DNA from: PSLL01 sp964389705
Lineage (GTDB): Bacteria; Desulfobacterota_D; UBA1144; Nemesobacterales; CSP1-2
DNA: 39,693 nucleotides
NCBI GenBank assembly: GCA_964389705.1
Contig: CAYMEO010000012.1
Span: 1 to 39,693, forward strand
Direction of reading: 5' to 3'
The translations under genes and the position numbers were made by a program. Positions 32,258 to 39,627 of the stretch are shown here, piece by piece. The notes under the pieces were generated by a model. That model did no database searches. It saw only the letters and a program-made list of their open reading frames with translations, and had not been told where the DNA came from. Numbering within the stretch: the stretch's first letter is position 1; each line of letters starts with the position of its first letter.

Positions 32258-32506
32258 ATAGAAAGCGTAGAGGCTAAGATTAGAAGAAAGGGTAAGAACT
32301 TACTGATTTATCCTACTAGGTGTCCAATGTCACTTTCGATATGCCTTTGGAGGCAAAGTGGATCAATGGAAGATGGGTCTCAGGGGTGGAAAGAGATTGA
32401 GCGCTGCTATGCATACTCAGGCCATGAGGGTGGAACAGTAAGGTGTAAGTGGAAGGAGATTTTTTTGAAAAAGACTAGAGGAAAGGAGATCAAGAAGAAA
32501 GGGTAA
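32258..32506 (+). CDS. Small four-cysteine protein with an apparent ATA start
   Basis: An 82-codon frame from ATA (32258) to TAA (32504-32506), starting 27 bases after recA. It carries four cysteines in a protein-like setting: C22 and C29 (TRCPMSLSIC), C50 (EIERCYAY) and C63 (GGTVRCKWKE), ending in a Lys-rich tail, which suggests metal or iron-sulfur binding. The leader and start (GGGGGTAAAAGGCC-ATAGAA) match the leader and start of the gene at 29290 (GGAGGTTAAAGGCC-ATGGAA) base for base except two leader positions and the G-to-A in the start codon. An internal ATG at codon 24 would lose C22. Function unknown. Confidence 0.55.
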   Translation: MESVEAKIRRKGKNLLIYPTRCPMSLSICLWRQSGSMEDGSQGWKEIERCYAYSGHEGGTVRCKWKEIFLKKTRGKEIKKKG

Positions 32507-32576
32507 GGCGTGTAGTATCGAGAACTTATATTTCAGGACCAAGAGAAAGATTGATTGAATACAATGAGTATTGTTT

Positions 32577-33254
32577 TCATTGTGCAACTCTAACCCCAAC
32601 CTCATCTAAGTGCCGCAATAGGTCAGCAGGGTCCTGATAGACTCTATACGCACCGGCTCGCTCAAGTTCATCCTGGCCATACCCGCCTGAGAGTAGACCC
32701 ACTCCAAGTGCTCTGGCACGGCGGGCGGCAAGAAGGTCCCATACACTGTCTCCTACTACAACTGATGCTCCAATCTCTACTCCGAGGGCTTTGGCAGCAC
32801 TCAAAAACAGATCTGGGTCTGGCTTGGCATGCTCTACCTGATCCCTAGTTATCAAGGGCACTTGAGGACTTATCTTAAGGACATCTAATGTAAGACGAGC
32901 AATTTCCATCCGTCCGCTTGTTGCAATAGCCCATGGTATCCCAATATGGGATAGATAAGCCAGGAGTTCCCTTGCACCGGGTAGGGGGCGGACTTGCGTT
33001 ACTAATCGCTTATAGGATTCCTCATGCATTTGTTGGATGTGTACTGCCTCCTCGGAGGTCATCCGTCGCCCGGTCTCGCGTAGCAGGGCATTTACGAACA
33101 ATCCCCCACTCATCCCTATCCGTCGGTGTATGCGCCACACTGACAGTTCGATATTTGCCTTTTCTAGTGCCTCTCGCCACGCCAACACATGTTGATATAC
33201 GCTATCTACTAGTGTGCCATCAAGGTCAAATAAGAAGGCTGTCTTATCTCTCAA
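32577..33254 (-). CDS. HAD-superfamily phosphatase (beta-phosphoglucomutase/phosphoglycolate type)
   Basis: A 225-residue subfamily IA HAD hydrolase. Motif I FLFDLDGTLVDS (nucleophile D10, acid/base D12), a helical cap, motif II AIATSG, motif III lysine in EHAKPDPDLF, and motif IV VVVGDSVWDLLAARRA are intact. Substrate not determined; phosphoglycolate or sugar phosphates are usual. The codon use is richer in G and C than in recA before it or rsmE after it, so it may have been acquired. It runs opposite to recA and the small gene after it. Confidence 0.88.
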   Translation of the reverse strand: MRDKTAFLFDLDGTLVDSVYQHVLAWREALEKANIELSVWRIHRRIGMSGGLFVNALLRETGRRMTSEEAVHIQQMHEESYKRLVTQVRPLPGARELLAYLSHIGIPWAIATSGRMEIARLTLDVLKISPQVPLITRDQVEHAKPDPDLFLSAAKALGVEIGASVVVGDSVWDLLAARRARALGVGLLSGGYGQDELERAGAYRVYQDPADLLRHLDEVGVRVAQ

Positions 33255-33327
33255 CTCTATAACCCCTATGATTTGTATTGCACAGGATCGCCTGATTTTA
33301 GGTCAGGTTCTCCATAGGTATTATACG

Positions 33328-34050
33328 TCAAATATCCCCATATATATACTGTAGAATTGATATTGCAACTATACCCGCCGTTTCGGTTCTGAATACTCGA
33401 GGGCCTAGTCTTATGGGGATAAATCCATTCTCTTCAGCTATTTTTATCTCCTCATCCGAAAATCCACCCTCTGGACCAACAAAAAGTATAATGTTTATGA
33501 ATGACTGTAAATCATTATTAAGAATATATTTGATATTATATTTAGATTTATTATGAAGAATAATGCGTAATACATTGCTATAATTTAATTTTATTACCTC
33601 AAAAAAATTCTTTAACGTATAGATGTTAGGTATTATTATTCTTCCGCATTGCTTTGATGATTCAATTGCAATCCTCTGCCATCTTTCAACTTTTCTTGTA
33701 TTTCTAGTCTGAGATCTTTCGGTAACAACTGGCACAATAGTTTTTACTCCCAGCTCTGTTGCCTTTTCAACGATAAAATCCATTTTATTTCCTTTCGGTA
33801 TTCCTTGTAGGAGAATGATATTTAAATTTGACTCCATTTCTACATTTCTTGATTCCGCTATTGCTACTCTGATCTTTTCTCTTTCTATTGCTGCTATTGC
33901 TCCAATATATTCAACTCCACTCTCATCAAAAAGGGTAATATTATGCCCCACATTAAGCCTGAGAACCTTTACAATGTGTCTATAATCCGAGCCCGAAATA
34001 ACTGCCTGGCCATTTTTTATCTGGCTTTGCTTAACCGGGAATCTAGGCAT
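33328..34050 (-). CDS. rsmE: 16S rRNA m3U1498 methyltransferase
   Basis: A 240-residue SPOUT methyltransferase that modifies U1498 in 16S rRNA. The PUA-like N-terminus (SDYRHIVKVLRLNVGHNITL), IILLQGIPKGNKMDFIVEKA, ERSQTRNTRKVERWQRIAIE, and the knotted SAM site IILFVGPEGGFSDEEIKIA with LGPRVFRTETAGIVAI are diagnostic. The central part (residues about 140-180) is unusually Asn/Ile/Lys-rich and AT-rich, which makes the gene stand out against its GC-richer HAD neighbour. prmA, its common partner, is not in the window. Confidence 0.95.
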   Translation of the reverse strand: MPRFPVKQSQIKNGQAVISGSDYRHIVKVLRLNVGHNITLFDESGVEYIGAIAAIEREKIRVAIAESRNVEMESNLNIILLQGIPKGNKMDFIVEKATELGVKTIVPVVTERSQTRNTRKVERWQRIAIESSKQCGRIIIPNIYTLKNFFEVIKLNYSNVLRIILHNKSKYNIKYILNNDLQSFINIILFVGPEGGFSDEEIKIAEENGFIPIRLGPRVFRTETAGIVAISILQYIYGDI

Positions 34051-34152
34051 TTTGGTTTAATAGATCTCTTAACTTAAGGGTTCATGAGAATTGACCTGTT
34101 TCCTGGGCTAAGTCATTTGGGATTACACGATCCTATTTTATTCAAATAATAG

Positions 34153-35670
34153 CTAACTGAAGTAATCTACTATTGACCTAACCAACTCTTCAATCGTATA
34201 TTTCTTTGGTACAATCTGAGGTTCTATTCCAATCTCTCTGAGTGGTCCGGCTGTAATAGGACCGATACATGCAATTGTTGATTTCAAAAGGAGCTCTCTA
34301 TCCTCACCAAATATAGAAAGAAAATTCCTTACGGTTGATGAGCTTGCAAATGTAACAACGTCAATCTCACCTCCTCTTAACCTCTCTTTCATTTCTTCTA
34401 CCTTTTCCGGATTGGGTTTTTCTGTTTTATAGGCGGCTGCGATGTTGACCTTTGCTCCCATTTTTTGAAGCTCAATCGGAAGGACTTCCCTTGCCTCTTT
34501 TGCCCTTGGGATGAGAATCTGTTTTCCCTTTATATCAATTTCCCTAAAGCTCTCAACGACTCCCTCTGCACTGAATTCATAAGGAATTATGTCTACTCTC
34601 AGTCCCCTATTTTCAACCGCTCGTCCCGTCTGTTCTCCAATGGTTGCGATTCTTATACCCTTAAGTTCTGTCAAACCTTTTTTCTTTATCTTGAGCCTCT
34701 CAAAGAAGAATTCAACCCCATTTACACTTGTAAATATAATCCAGTCATATAAACCCAGATTTTCTATAGCATTATCCATTTCATCCCAGCTATCAGGTGG
34801 AACGATCTCTATTGTTGGAAACTCAATTGCTTCTGCTCCTTCTTCTTCAAGGAGCCTTACAATCGCGCTTGCCTGTCTTCTTGTCCTTGTAACGAGCACC
34901 TTTTTTCCGAAAAGTGGTTTTCTCTCAAACCAGTTGAGAGTTTCTCTGAGGTTTACTACCTCTCCGACGACAATGGTTGCGGGGAGGCGATTCAAGTTGC
35001 TTTCTTTTACAATCCTTCCGATTTCGCCGATGGTTCCTGTAACCGTTCTTTGTTTAGTAAGGGTTCCCCATGTGATAAAGGCGGCTGGAGTGTCCGGTGG
35101 TTTACCGTATTCAATGAGTTTTTTCATGTTTTCCTCTATTCTCGTTGCCCCCATAAGAAAGACAAGTGTTCCAATCTTGGCTAATGCCTCCCAGGGTAGA
35201 GCGGATTTTTCTTTTGCAGGGTTCTCATGCCCTGTAACAACTGCAAACGAGGAGGTAAAATCGCGGTGGGTCAGCGGGATTCCAGCATAGGCAGGAACTG
35301 CCAAGGCCGATGTTATACCGGGTACTATCTCAAATGGGATTCCATACTCAAAGAGGGCTTCTGCCTCTTCTCCACCCCTTCCGAATATGAAAGGGTCTCC
35401 GCCTTTGAGTCTCGCTACGGTTTTTCCCCCTTTTGCCTTATTGACGAGGATCCGATTTATAACCTCTTGTGTTAACTCCGCGTTACCCTTTCGCTTTCCA
35501 GCATATATTATCTCTGTCCCTTCCTTGACATATTCAAGAAGCCTAGGGTTTACAAGATAATCATAGACTACGACATCCGATTTTTCTAGGCACTCTTTTC
35601 CCTTTATAGTGAGAAGCCCTGGATCACCCGGGCCAGCACCGATTAGATAAACCTTTCCCTTTTTACTCAT
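34153..35670 (-). CDS. Fused uroporphyrinogen-III C-methyltransferase / uroporphyrinogen-III synthase
   Basis: About 505 residues from the ATG at 35670; the frame extends seven residues upstream without support. Residues about 1-250 are a CobA/SUMT methyltransferase (KVYLIGAGPGDPGLLTIKG, VARLKGGDPFIFGRGGEEAE, VPGITSALAVPAYAGIPLTH) that makes precorrin-2. Residues about 255-505 are HemD (KKVLVTRTRRQASAIVRLLE, YDWIIFTSVNGVEFF, VVTFASSSTVRNFLSIFGED). The fusion supplies the ring-closing step and the branch towards sirohaem, cobalamin or haem d1/alternative haem. Such cobA-hemD fusions are common in anaerobic and delta-proteobacterial lineages, usually beside hemC or hemA; here it stands alone. 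Confidence 0.95.
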   Translation of the reverse strand: MSKKGKVYLIGAGPGDPGLLTIKGKECLEKSDVVVYDYLVNPRLLEYVKEGTEIIYAGKRKGNAELTQEVINRILVNKAKGGKTVARLKGGDPFIFGRGGEEAEALFEYGIPFEIVPGITSALAVPAYAGIPLTHRDFTSSFAVVTGHENPAKEKSALPWEALAKIGTLVFLMGATRIEENMKKLIEYGKPPDTPAAFITWGTLTKQRTVTGTIGEIGRIVKESNLNRLPATIVVGEVVNLRETLNWFERKPLFGKKVLVTRTRRQASAIVRLLEEEGAEAIEFPTIEIVPPDSWDEMDNAIENLGLYDWIIFTSVNGVEFFFERLKIKKKGLTELKGIRIATIGEQTGRAVENRGLRVDIIPYEFSAEGVVESFREIDIKGKQILIPRAKEAREVLPIELQKMGAKVNIAAAYKTEKPNPEKVEEMKERLRGGEIDVVTFASSSTVRNFLSIFGEDRELLLKSTIACIGPITAGPLREIGIEPQIVPKKYTIEELVRSIVDYFS

Positions 35671-35755
35671 TGACTCAGTAAAGAAAACCAAACCGTTCTA
35701 GGGTTGTCAAGAAATCCATAGGCTGTGTTTGACTAATTAATTTAAACGGCAGTAG

Positions 35756-36001
35756 CTACTCACACGGGACATTAAGCGGTGTTCCATATCCATAGAGAGA
35801 AGCGCACCTTGCCAAATCGGCACAGCTTATCTTCTTTTTGAGTGAAGGGTCTAAGTACTGAAACCCTTCAACACCGATAGGAATATTGGCACATACATTT
35901 GGCTGAAACTCATTTGTACCATTGTTGGCTATGTAGCTGCCTCCCGCGCATCCAGAGAGGAATAGGAGTATTAACTCAAATAAAACTATTCTTTTCATCA
36001 A
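35756..36001 (-). CDS. Small Cys-containing lipoprotein
   Basis: An 81-residue protein with a lipoprotein signal peptide: KRIVLFELILLFLSGC fits the lipobox (L-S-G-C). The mature part of about 62 residues has four further cysteines (NVCANI, ISCADLARCASL, VPCE), likely forming periplasmic disulfides, and no family I recognise. It is a single gene between the cobA-hemD fusion and the MFS gene. Confidence 0.65.
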   Translation of the reverse strand: MMKRIVLFELILLFLSGCAGGSYIANNGTNEFQPNVCANIPIGVEGFQYLDPSLKKKISCADLARCASLYGYGTPLNVPCE

Positions 36002-36147
36002 CTTACCCTAGATCGTTTTGGATCACTTGATTTGTGCGTTTGAGTAAATTATAACATAAGTCAATTACTCGTATCTTGCCCCTGACCGAGGATTTACTAT
36101 GGAAGAGTTCCATTAAACCTAGATACTTCGATCAGCATGATATGCTT

Positions 36148-37770
36148 CTAATTGGCTTTCTTAACCTTTTTCATGGTTCCATACTCTTCATTCCTCTGAT
36201 CCAACGCTCTTTCATTGGGAACCAAAAAAGACGATATGAATGCGAGAAATGCGATAATAAGTCCAGTGATAAAAACATAGTGAAGGGAGTGTGCAAATAC
36301 TACCCTTACTGAATTCAGTGTCTCTTTGGGAAGATTTTGTCTCTCCATTGGATTCACGAGTAGGTCGGGACTGAGGCTGGAGATGCTTAGGCCCGCGTCA
36401 TTTGATAAAGACTCAAAACCCAAATGGATGTATACTCCCATCACCGCGCCCATTACACTTACACCGACTGCGCCTCCGATTGAGCGAAAAAACTGGGTGC
36501 CGGAGGTTGCGATACCAAGCTGCCTTTTGGGAACCGAGTTTTGAACGCCGAGAAGCAAGGGGATCAGAATTATTCCCATCCCACTTCCTAGAAATATCAT
36601 ATCGCGTGTAGCGATGTCTCGGGTTGTGTTCTCACTCCATTGACTAAGGAGGAAAAATCCAAGGGTTACAAGCCCCGTGCCAAAAAGTATAAGAGGGCGA
36701 TACCTAAATCGAAGGAGGAGCCTTCCTGAGATGCTTGAGAAAAAGACCCATCCGAGTAGAAGTGGTGTAAGGACACTTCCGGCTCCCGTTGCGTTTGTTC
36801 CAATTACCCCCTGTACGAATAGTGGAATAAATGAGATTGATCCAAACATTGCCATTCCTATCAGAAATCCGGTTATGGCAGAGACCTTGAAGAATCTATT
36901 TGAAAACAGGTCAGGCGGAAGGACAGGGTCTTCTGTTCTCTTCTCAATGAAGATAAAGAGCCAAAGAAGAAGTAGACAGAGAACAAAGGTCCCAAGGGCA
37001 AGCAGGAGGTTTATGCCATTTTCTTTGCCAATCTCCATAAGCCCGAGCAGAAATAGGGTAATAAGGGCTGTAAGAACAATTCCTCCTGCGTAATCAAGAG
37101 ACACTTTTTTGTTTTTAATCCTTTCCTTTAGAGCAAATCCCATTACTACTGCGGCTATAAGACCAAACGGAATGTTTAAGTAAAAGACCCACCTCCATGA
37201 AAGGCGGTCTGTAATGAACCCTCCGATAATAGGGCCTATAATACTTGAAAGTCCCCAGACGCCTCCAAAAAGCCCCTGTATTTTTGCCCTTTCCTTAAGT
37301 GAGAACACATCTCCTATAATTATCATTCCGAGTGTAAGAAGTGCTCCACCGCCGAAACCTTGTATGGCGCGAAACACTATTAGCTCAATCATTGATTTGG
37401 ATTGACCGGAGAGTGCAGAGCCTAAGAGAAAAAGGGCTATGCCGAGTATGTAAAAGATCCTTCTTCCATAAATATCCGAGAGTTTTCCCCAGAGCGGGAG
37501 CGTTACAGTGGAGGTAAGAATATATGCAGAAAACACCCAGCTATATATGCTGATACCCCCAAGGCTCGATACCACTGTGGGCATTGCTGTGCTCACCGCT
37601 GTGGCATCAAGGGCTGCAAGAAACATCCCTATCATTATCCCTATGGTAACGAGAATACGCCGGGCTTGAGAAATCTCTTGAGGCGACACCATAGGTTTGG
37701 CTAATGAAGTGTTTAATCCGGTTGAGTGATGGATTTCTATTTCTGTCCGTTTCCCTTCTCCTTTCATCAT
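36148..37770 (-). CDS. MFS multidrug exporter, DHA2 (14-helix) family
   Basis: A 540-residue inner-membrane drug/proton antiporter of the EmrB/QacA type. Fourteen hydrophobic helices can be counted. Family motifs: FLAALDATAVSTAMPTVVSS in helix 1, LWGKLSDIYGRRIFYILGIA (motif A), and the antiporter motif C GLSSIIGPIIGGFITD in helix 5. GGGGGAAGG precedes the ATG pair at 37770/37767. No membrane-fusion partner (EmrA-like) or TetR regulator is adjacent, so it may work alone or with a distant partner. Substrate unknown. Confidence 0.92.
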   Translation of the reverse strand: MMKGEGKRTEIEIHHSTGLNTSLAKPMVSPQEISQARRILVTIGIMIGMFLAALDATAVSTAMPTVVSSLGGISIYSWVFSAYILTSTVTLPLWGKLSDIYGRRIFYILGIALFLLGSALSGQSKSMIELIVFRAIQGFGGGALLTLGMIIIGDVFSLKERAKIQGLFGGVWGLSSIIGPIIGGFITDRLSWRWVFYLNIPFGLIAAVVMGFALKERIKNKKVSLDYAGGIVLTALITLFLLGLMEIGKENGINLLLALGTFVLCLLLLWLFIFIEKRTEDPVLPPDLFSNRFFKVSAITGFLIGMAMFGSISFIPLFVQGVIGTNATGAGSVLTPLLLGWVFFSSISGRLLLRFRYRPLILFGTGLVTLGFFLLSQWSENTTRDIATRDMIFLGSGMGIILIPLLLGVQNSVPKRQLGIATSGTQFFRSIGGAVGVSVMGAVMGVYIHLGFESLSNDAGLSISSLSPDLLVNPMERQNLPKETLNSVRVVFAHSLHYVFITGLIIAFLAFISSFLVPNERALDQRNEEYGTMKKVKKAN

Positions 37771-37929
37771 TCCTTCCCCCTAGTCTGCTGACAAAAATAG
37801 GGCGGATGCAAGGCCTGCTCTCCCCTTTTATTACAATTAGGAGGTACATCTCCGCGTGCCCCCTACAACCTCCGTCCATTTTACAGGGTTATCCCGAGAT
37901 GATAAAACGTTGCGCCAAAAACCATGATA

Positions 37930-37957
37930 TTGTTTTAAGGCACCCTATAAATATACT
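37930..37957 (+). promoter_or_regulatory. Possible promoter for the ECF sigma operon
   Basis: TTGTTT (37930-37935) and TATACT (37952-37957) are 16 bases apart, about 65 bases before the sigma ATG. A second candidate, TGAAACTTTTT just downstream (from about 37974), resembles the -35 element of ECF-autoregulated promoters, but I cannot place a convincing matching -10. Confidence 0.3.
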
Positions 37958-38023
37958 CGAATTAGATAATTAACTGAAACTTTTTCCTAAAACTCTTAGT
38001 TATTATTTATAGACCCGAACGGC

Positions 38024-38620
38024 ATGCAGATGGAAAGCGACATTGAGCTTATGGAGAGGGTTAGATCGGGGGATGATACTGCTTTTTCTGAGCTTATGAG
38101 GAGGCACTATAAAGGGATAGTTAATTACATATACAGGTTCACAAATGACCGAGGCGTTTCAGAGGATCTGGCACAGGAGGTCTTCTTGAGGGTTTACCGT
38201 TCGGCAAAGAGATACAAACCTGAGGCTAAGTTCTCGACATGGCTCTATAAGATTGCTACCAACCTGTGCCTTACCGAGGTTAAATCAAGAGGAAAGGATC
38301 AAAACCTGAGCTTGGACGAGATAGAGGAGAATTCCGGAGACCTCGGGGATACAAAATCGGCGGATGCGTATGATGTTACATTTAGGAGAGAGATCGGAGG
38401 CGCTATATTTGAGGCACTGAAGTCTCTACCTGAAAGAGAGAGGACGGCAGTTGTTCTCTGCAAATACGAGGAGCTTCCTTACGAAGAGGTTGCAGAGATT
38501 ATAGGGTGTACGGTTGGGGCGGTAAAGGCCTATGTTCATAGAGGTAGGATGAAATTAATTGAAAAGTTGAAACCATATATAAAGAAAGAGGAAGAAAACG
38601 ATGGGATGCAAAGAAATTAA
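38024..38620 (+). CDS. ECF-family RNA polymerase sigma factor
   Basis: A 198-residue sigma-70 of the RpoE-like class. Region 2 spans about residues 10-85 (TAFSELMRRHYKGIVNYIYR, SEDLAQEVFLRVYRSAKRY, FSTWLYKIATNLCLTEVKSR). Region 4 covers about 128-185 (LPERERTAVVLCKYEELPYE, EVAEIIGCTVGAVKAYVHRG). The gene for its anti-sigma factor starts inside its last codons, so the two are made together. The start could be ATG 38024 or 38030; neither has a strong Shine-Dalgarno. The Spy-like third gene suggests an envelope-stress regulon. Confidence 0.93.
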   Translation: MQMESDIELMERVRSGDDTAFSELMRRHYKGIVNYIYRFTNDRGVSEDLAQEVFLRVYRSAKRYKPEAKFSTWLYKIATNLCLTEVKSRGKDQNLSLDEIEENSGDLGDTKSADAYDVTFRREIGGAIFEALKSLPERERTAVVLCKYEELPYEEVAEIIGCTVGAVKAYVHRGRMKLIEKLKPYIKKEEENDGMQRN

Positions 38621-39092
38621 AGAATTAATTCTCGAGTACCCCCATGGGGATTTGACACAAAATGAAAAGATGCAGGTTGAGGCGCATCTAAGAGAGTGCC
38701 CCAATTGTAGTTTGTTTCTTGATGAATCTCGTCGCGTATGGAATCTCATGGATATATGGGACGGCGTTGATGTTGGGGGAAATTTTATCACTAAATTCTG
38801 GGATAGGGTTTCACATGAAGATACGAGTAAAGGCGGAATAATGGGATTTTTTAGGAAATGGAGGCCCGGCTGGACCTATGCAGCTGCTTTAGCTGTTATT
38901 GTGATTGTGAGTGTTATTTTGTTTAATTTCTTTGAGTCTGGTAGAACAAATATCGTTTTTACTGAAAGGGATAGAGCTGATGAGAAGCTTTTAATTGATT
39001 TTGACAAGTCCATATCAAAAGAGGGCGGACAGTCACTTGATGTTTATGGGCCTTGGGATGAACCAATTGAAGAGAATAATAAAGGGGGATAA
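38601..39092 (+). CDS. Anti-sigma factor with zinc-finger (zf-HC2) domain
   Basis: A 163-residue single-pass membrane protein. The cytoplasmic N-terminus has the zf-HC2 ligands: C3 in MGCKEIKELI, then EAHLRECPNC with His and two Cys (HxxxCxxC). A membrane helix at about residues 92-113 (YAAALAVIVIVSVILFNFF) leads to a short periplasmic tail. Such proteins hold the cognate ECF sigma factor until envelope or redox stress releases it. It overlaps the sigma gene by 20 bases and is followed three bases later by the Spy-like gene. Confidence 0.9.
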   Translation: MGCKEIKELILEYPHGDLTQNEKMQVEAHLRECPNCSLFLDESRRVWNLMDIWDGVDVGGNFITKFWDRVSHEDTSKGGIMGFFRKWRPGWTYAAALAVIVIVSVILFNFFESGRTNIVFTERDRADEKLLIDFDKSISKEGGQSLDVYGPWDEPIEENNKGG

Positions 39093-39095
39093 GAA

Positions 39096-39509
39096 TTGAA
39101 AAGGTTACTGATTTTATTCTTCCTTATAGTTTTTGTGTCTTCGCTCAGCTATGGTAGTGATGACGATATACAGGGCAAATGGTGGAAGCATCCAAAGATT
39201 GCAAAAGAGCTGGGGCTTACTAACGATCAGGTCAATCGTATAGAAGCAATATTCTCTTCATACAGACCGCAGATGATAGAGCTTGATTCCAAACTTAAGG
39301 CAAAAGAGGAGGAATTAAAGAATACACGTAGAAACCCGAATTCGACTCGGGAAGAGATCTCTAGATTAAATGATGAAGTGGAGGAGATAAGGGGAAATAT
39401 GAGAAGGGTTAAAGTGGATATGTTCCTTCAAATAAGAGACATCCTTACTCCACAGCAAAGAGCCAAGCTCGAAGAGATTAAGTCGAGATATGGGAAAACG
39501 CGCCGTTAA
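39096..39509 (+). CDS. Periplasmic Spy/CpxP-like protein
   Basis: A 137-residue protein starting at TTG (39096) with AAAGGGGG seven bases upstream. Residues 1-20 are a signal peptide (MKRLLILFFLIVFVSSLSYG). The mature part is all helical: ELGLTNDQVNRIEAIFSSYR, a Glu/Lys/Arg-rich middle (KAKEEELKNTRRNPNSTREE), and FLQIRDILTPQQRAKLEEIK. The 'LT-x-x-Q-x-x-K/R' repeat is the LTxxQ signature of Spy/CpxP-type chaperones and heavy-metal-resistance (CnrX/ZraP-like) sensors. As the third gene of an ECF sigma operon it is probably a stress-response effector or sensor. Confidence 0.85.
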   Translation: MKRLLILFFLIVFVSSLSYGSDDDIQGKWWKHPKIAKELGLTNDQVNRIEAIFSSYRPQMIELDSKLKAKEEELKNTRRNPNSTREEISRLNDEVEEIRGNMRRVKVDMFLQIRDILTPQQRAKLEEIKSRYGKTRR

Positions 39510-39542
39510 AAGTATAAGCTAGGTATACCTAGCTTATACTTT
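39509..39542. terminator. 17-bp perfect palindrome closing the ECF operon
   Basis: AAAGTATAAGCTAGGTA (39509-39525) is followed directly by its exact reverse complement (39526-39542). It begins at the last base of the Spy-like stop codon and is followed by CTTTCC. It should form a long hairpin and probably ends transcription in both directions; with no spacer it could also be a protein-binding site. Confidence 0.7.
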
Positions 39543-39627
39543 CTTTCCAAGTCATGGCTCCCTCCTCCACAATCGCAATCTCCTCATCATCCGTAAGACC
39601 GTGTAGGGTTCGTAGACCGGTTTTCAT
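39529..39627 (-). CDS. Very short open frame at the window edge, uncertain
   Basis: On the minus strand ATG 39627 (after AAAGGG) gives 32 codons reading MKTGLRTLHGLTDDEEIAIV and ending at a TAG inside the terminator palindrome. The frame is closed upstream by a TAG near 39679. It may be the damaged end of a gene or chance. 39543-39693 otherwise shows nothing I can name. Confidence 0.2.
   Translation of the reverse strand: MKTGLRTLHGLTDDEEIAIVEEGAMTWKESIS

Noticed and set aside
32561..32583. ACAATGA...TCATTGT inverted repeat at the end of the HAD gene
   Set aside because: A seven-base stem with a nine-base AT-rich loop and no T run; too weak to call as a terminator or operator.
34589..35290. 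A 233-codon plus-strand frame opposite the cobA-hemD fusion
   Set aside because: It lies wholly antisense to a certain gene, has low-complexity Ser/Pro/Val content and no motif.
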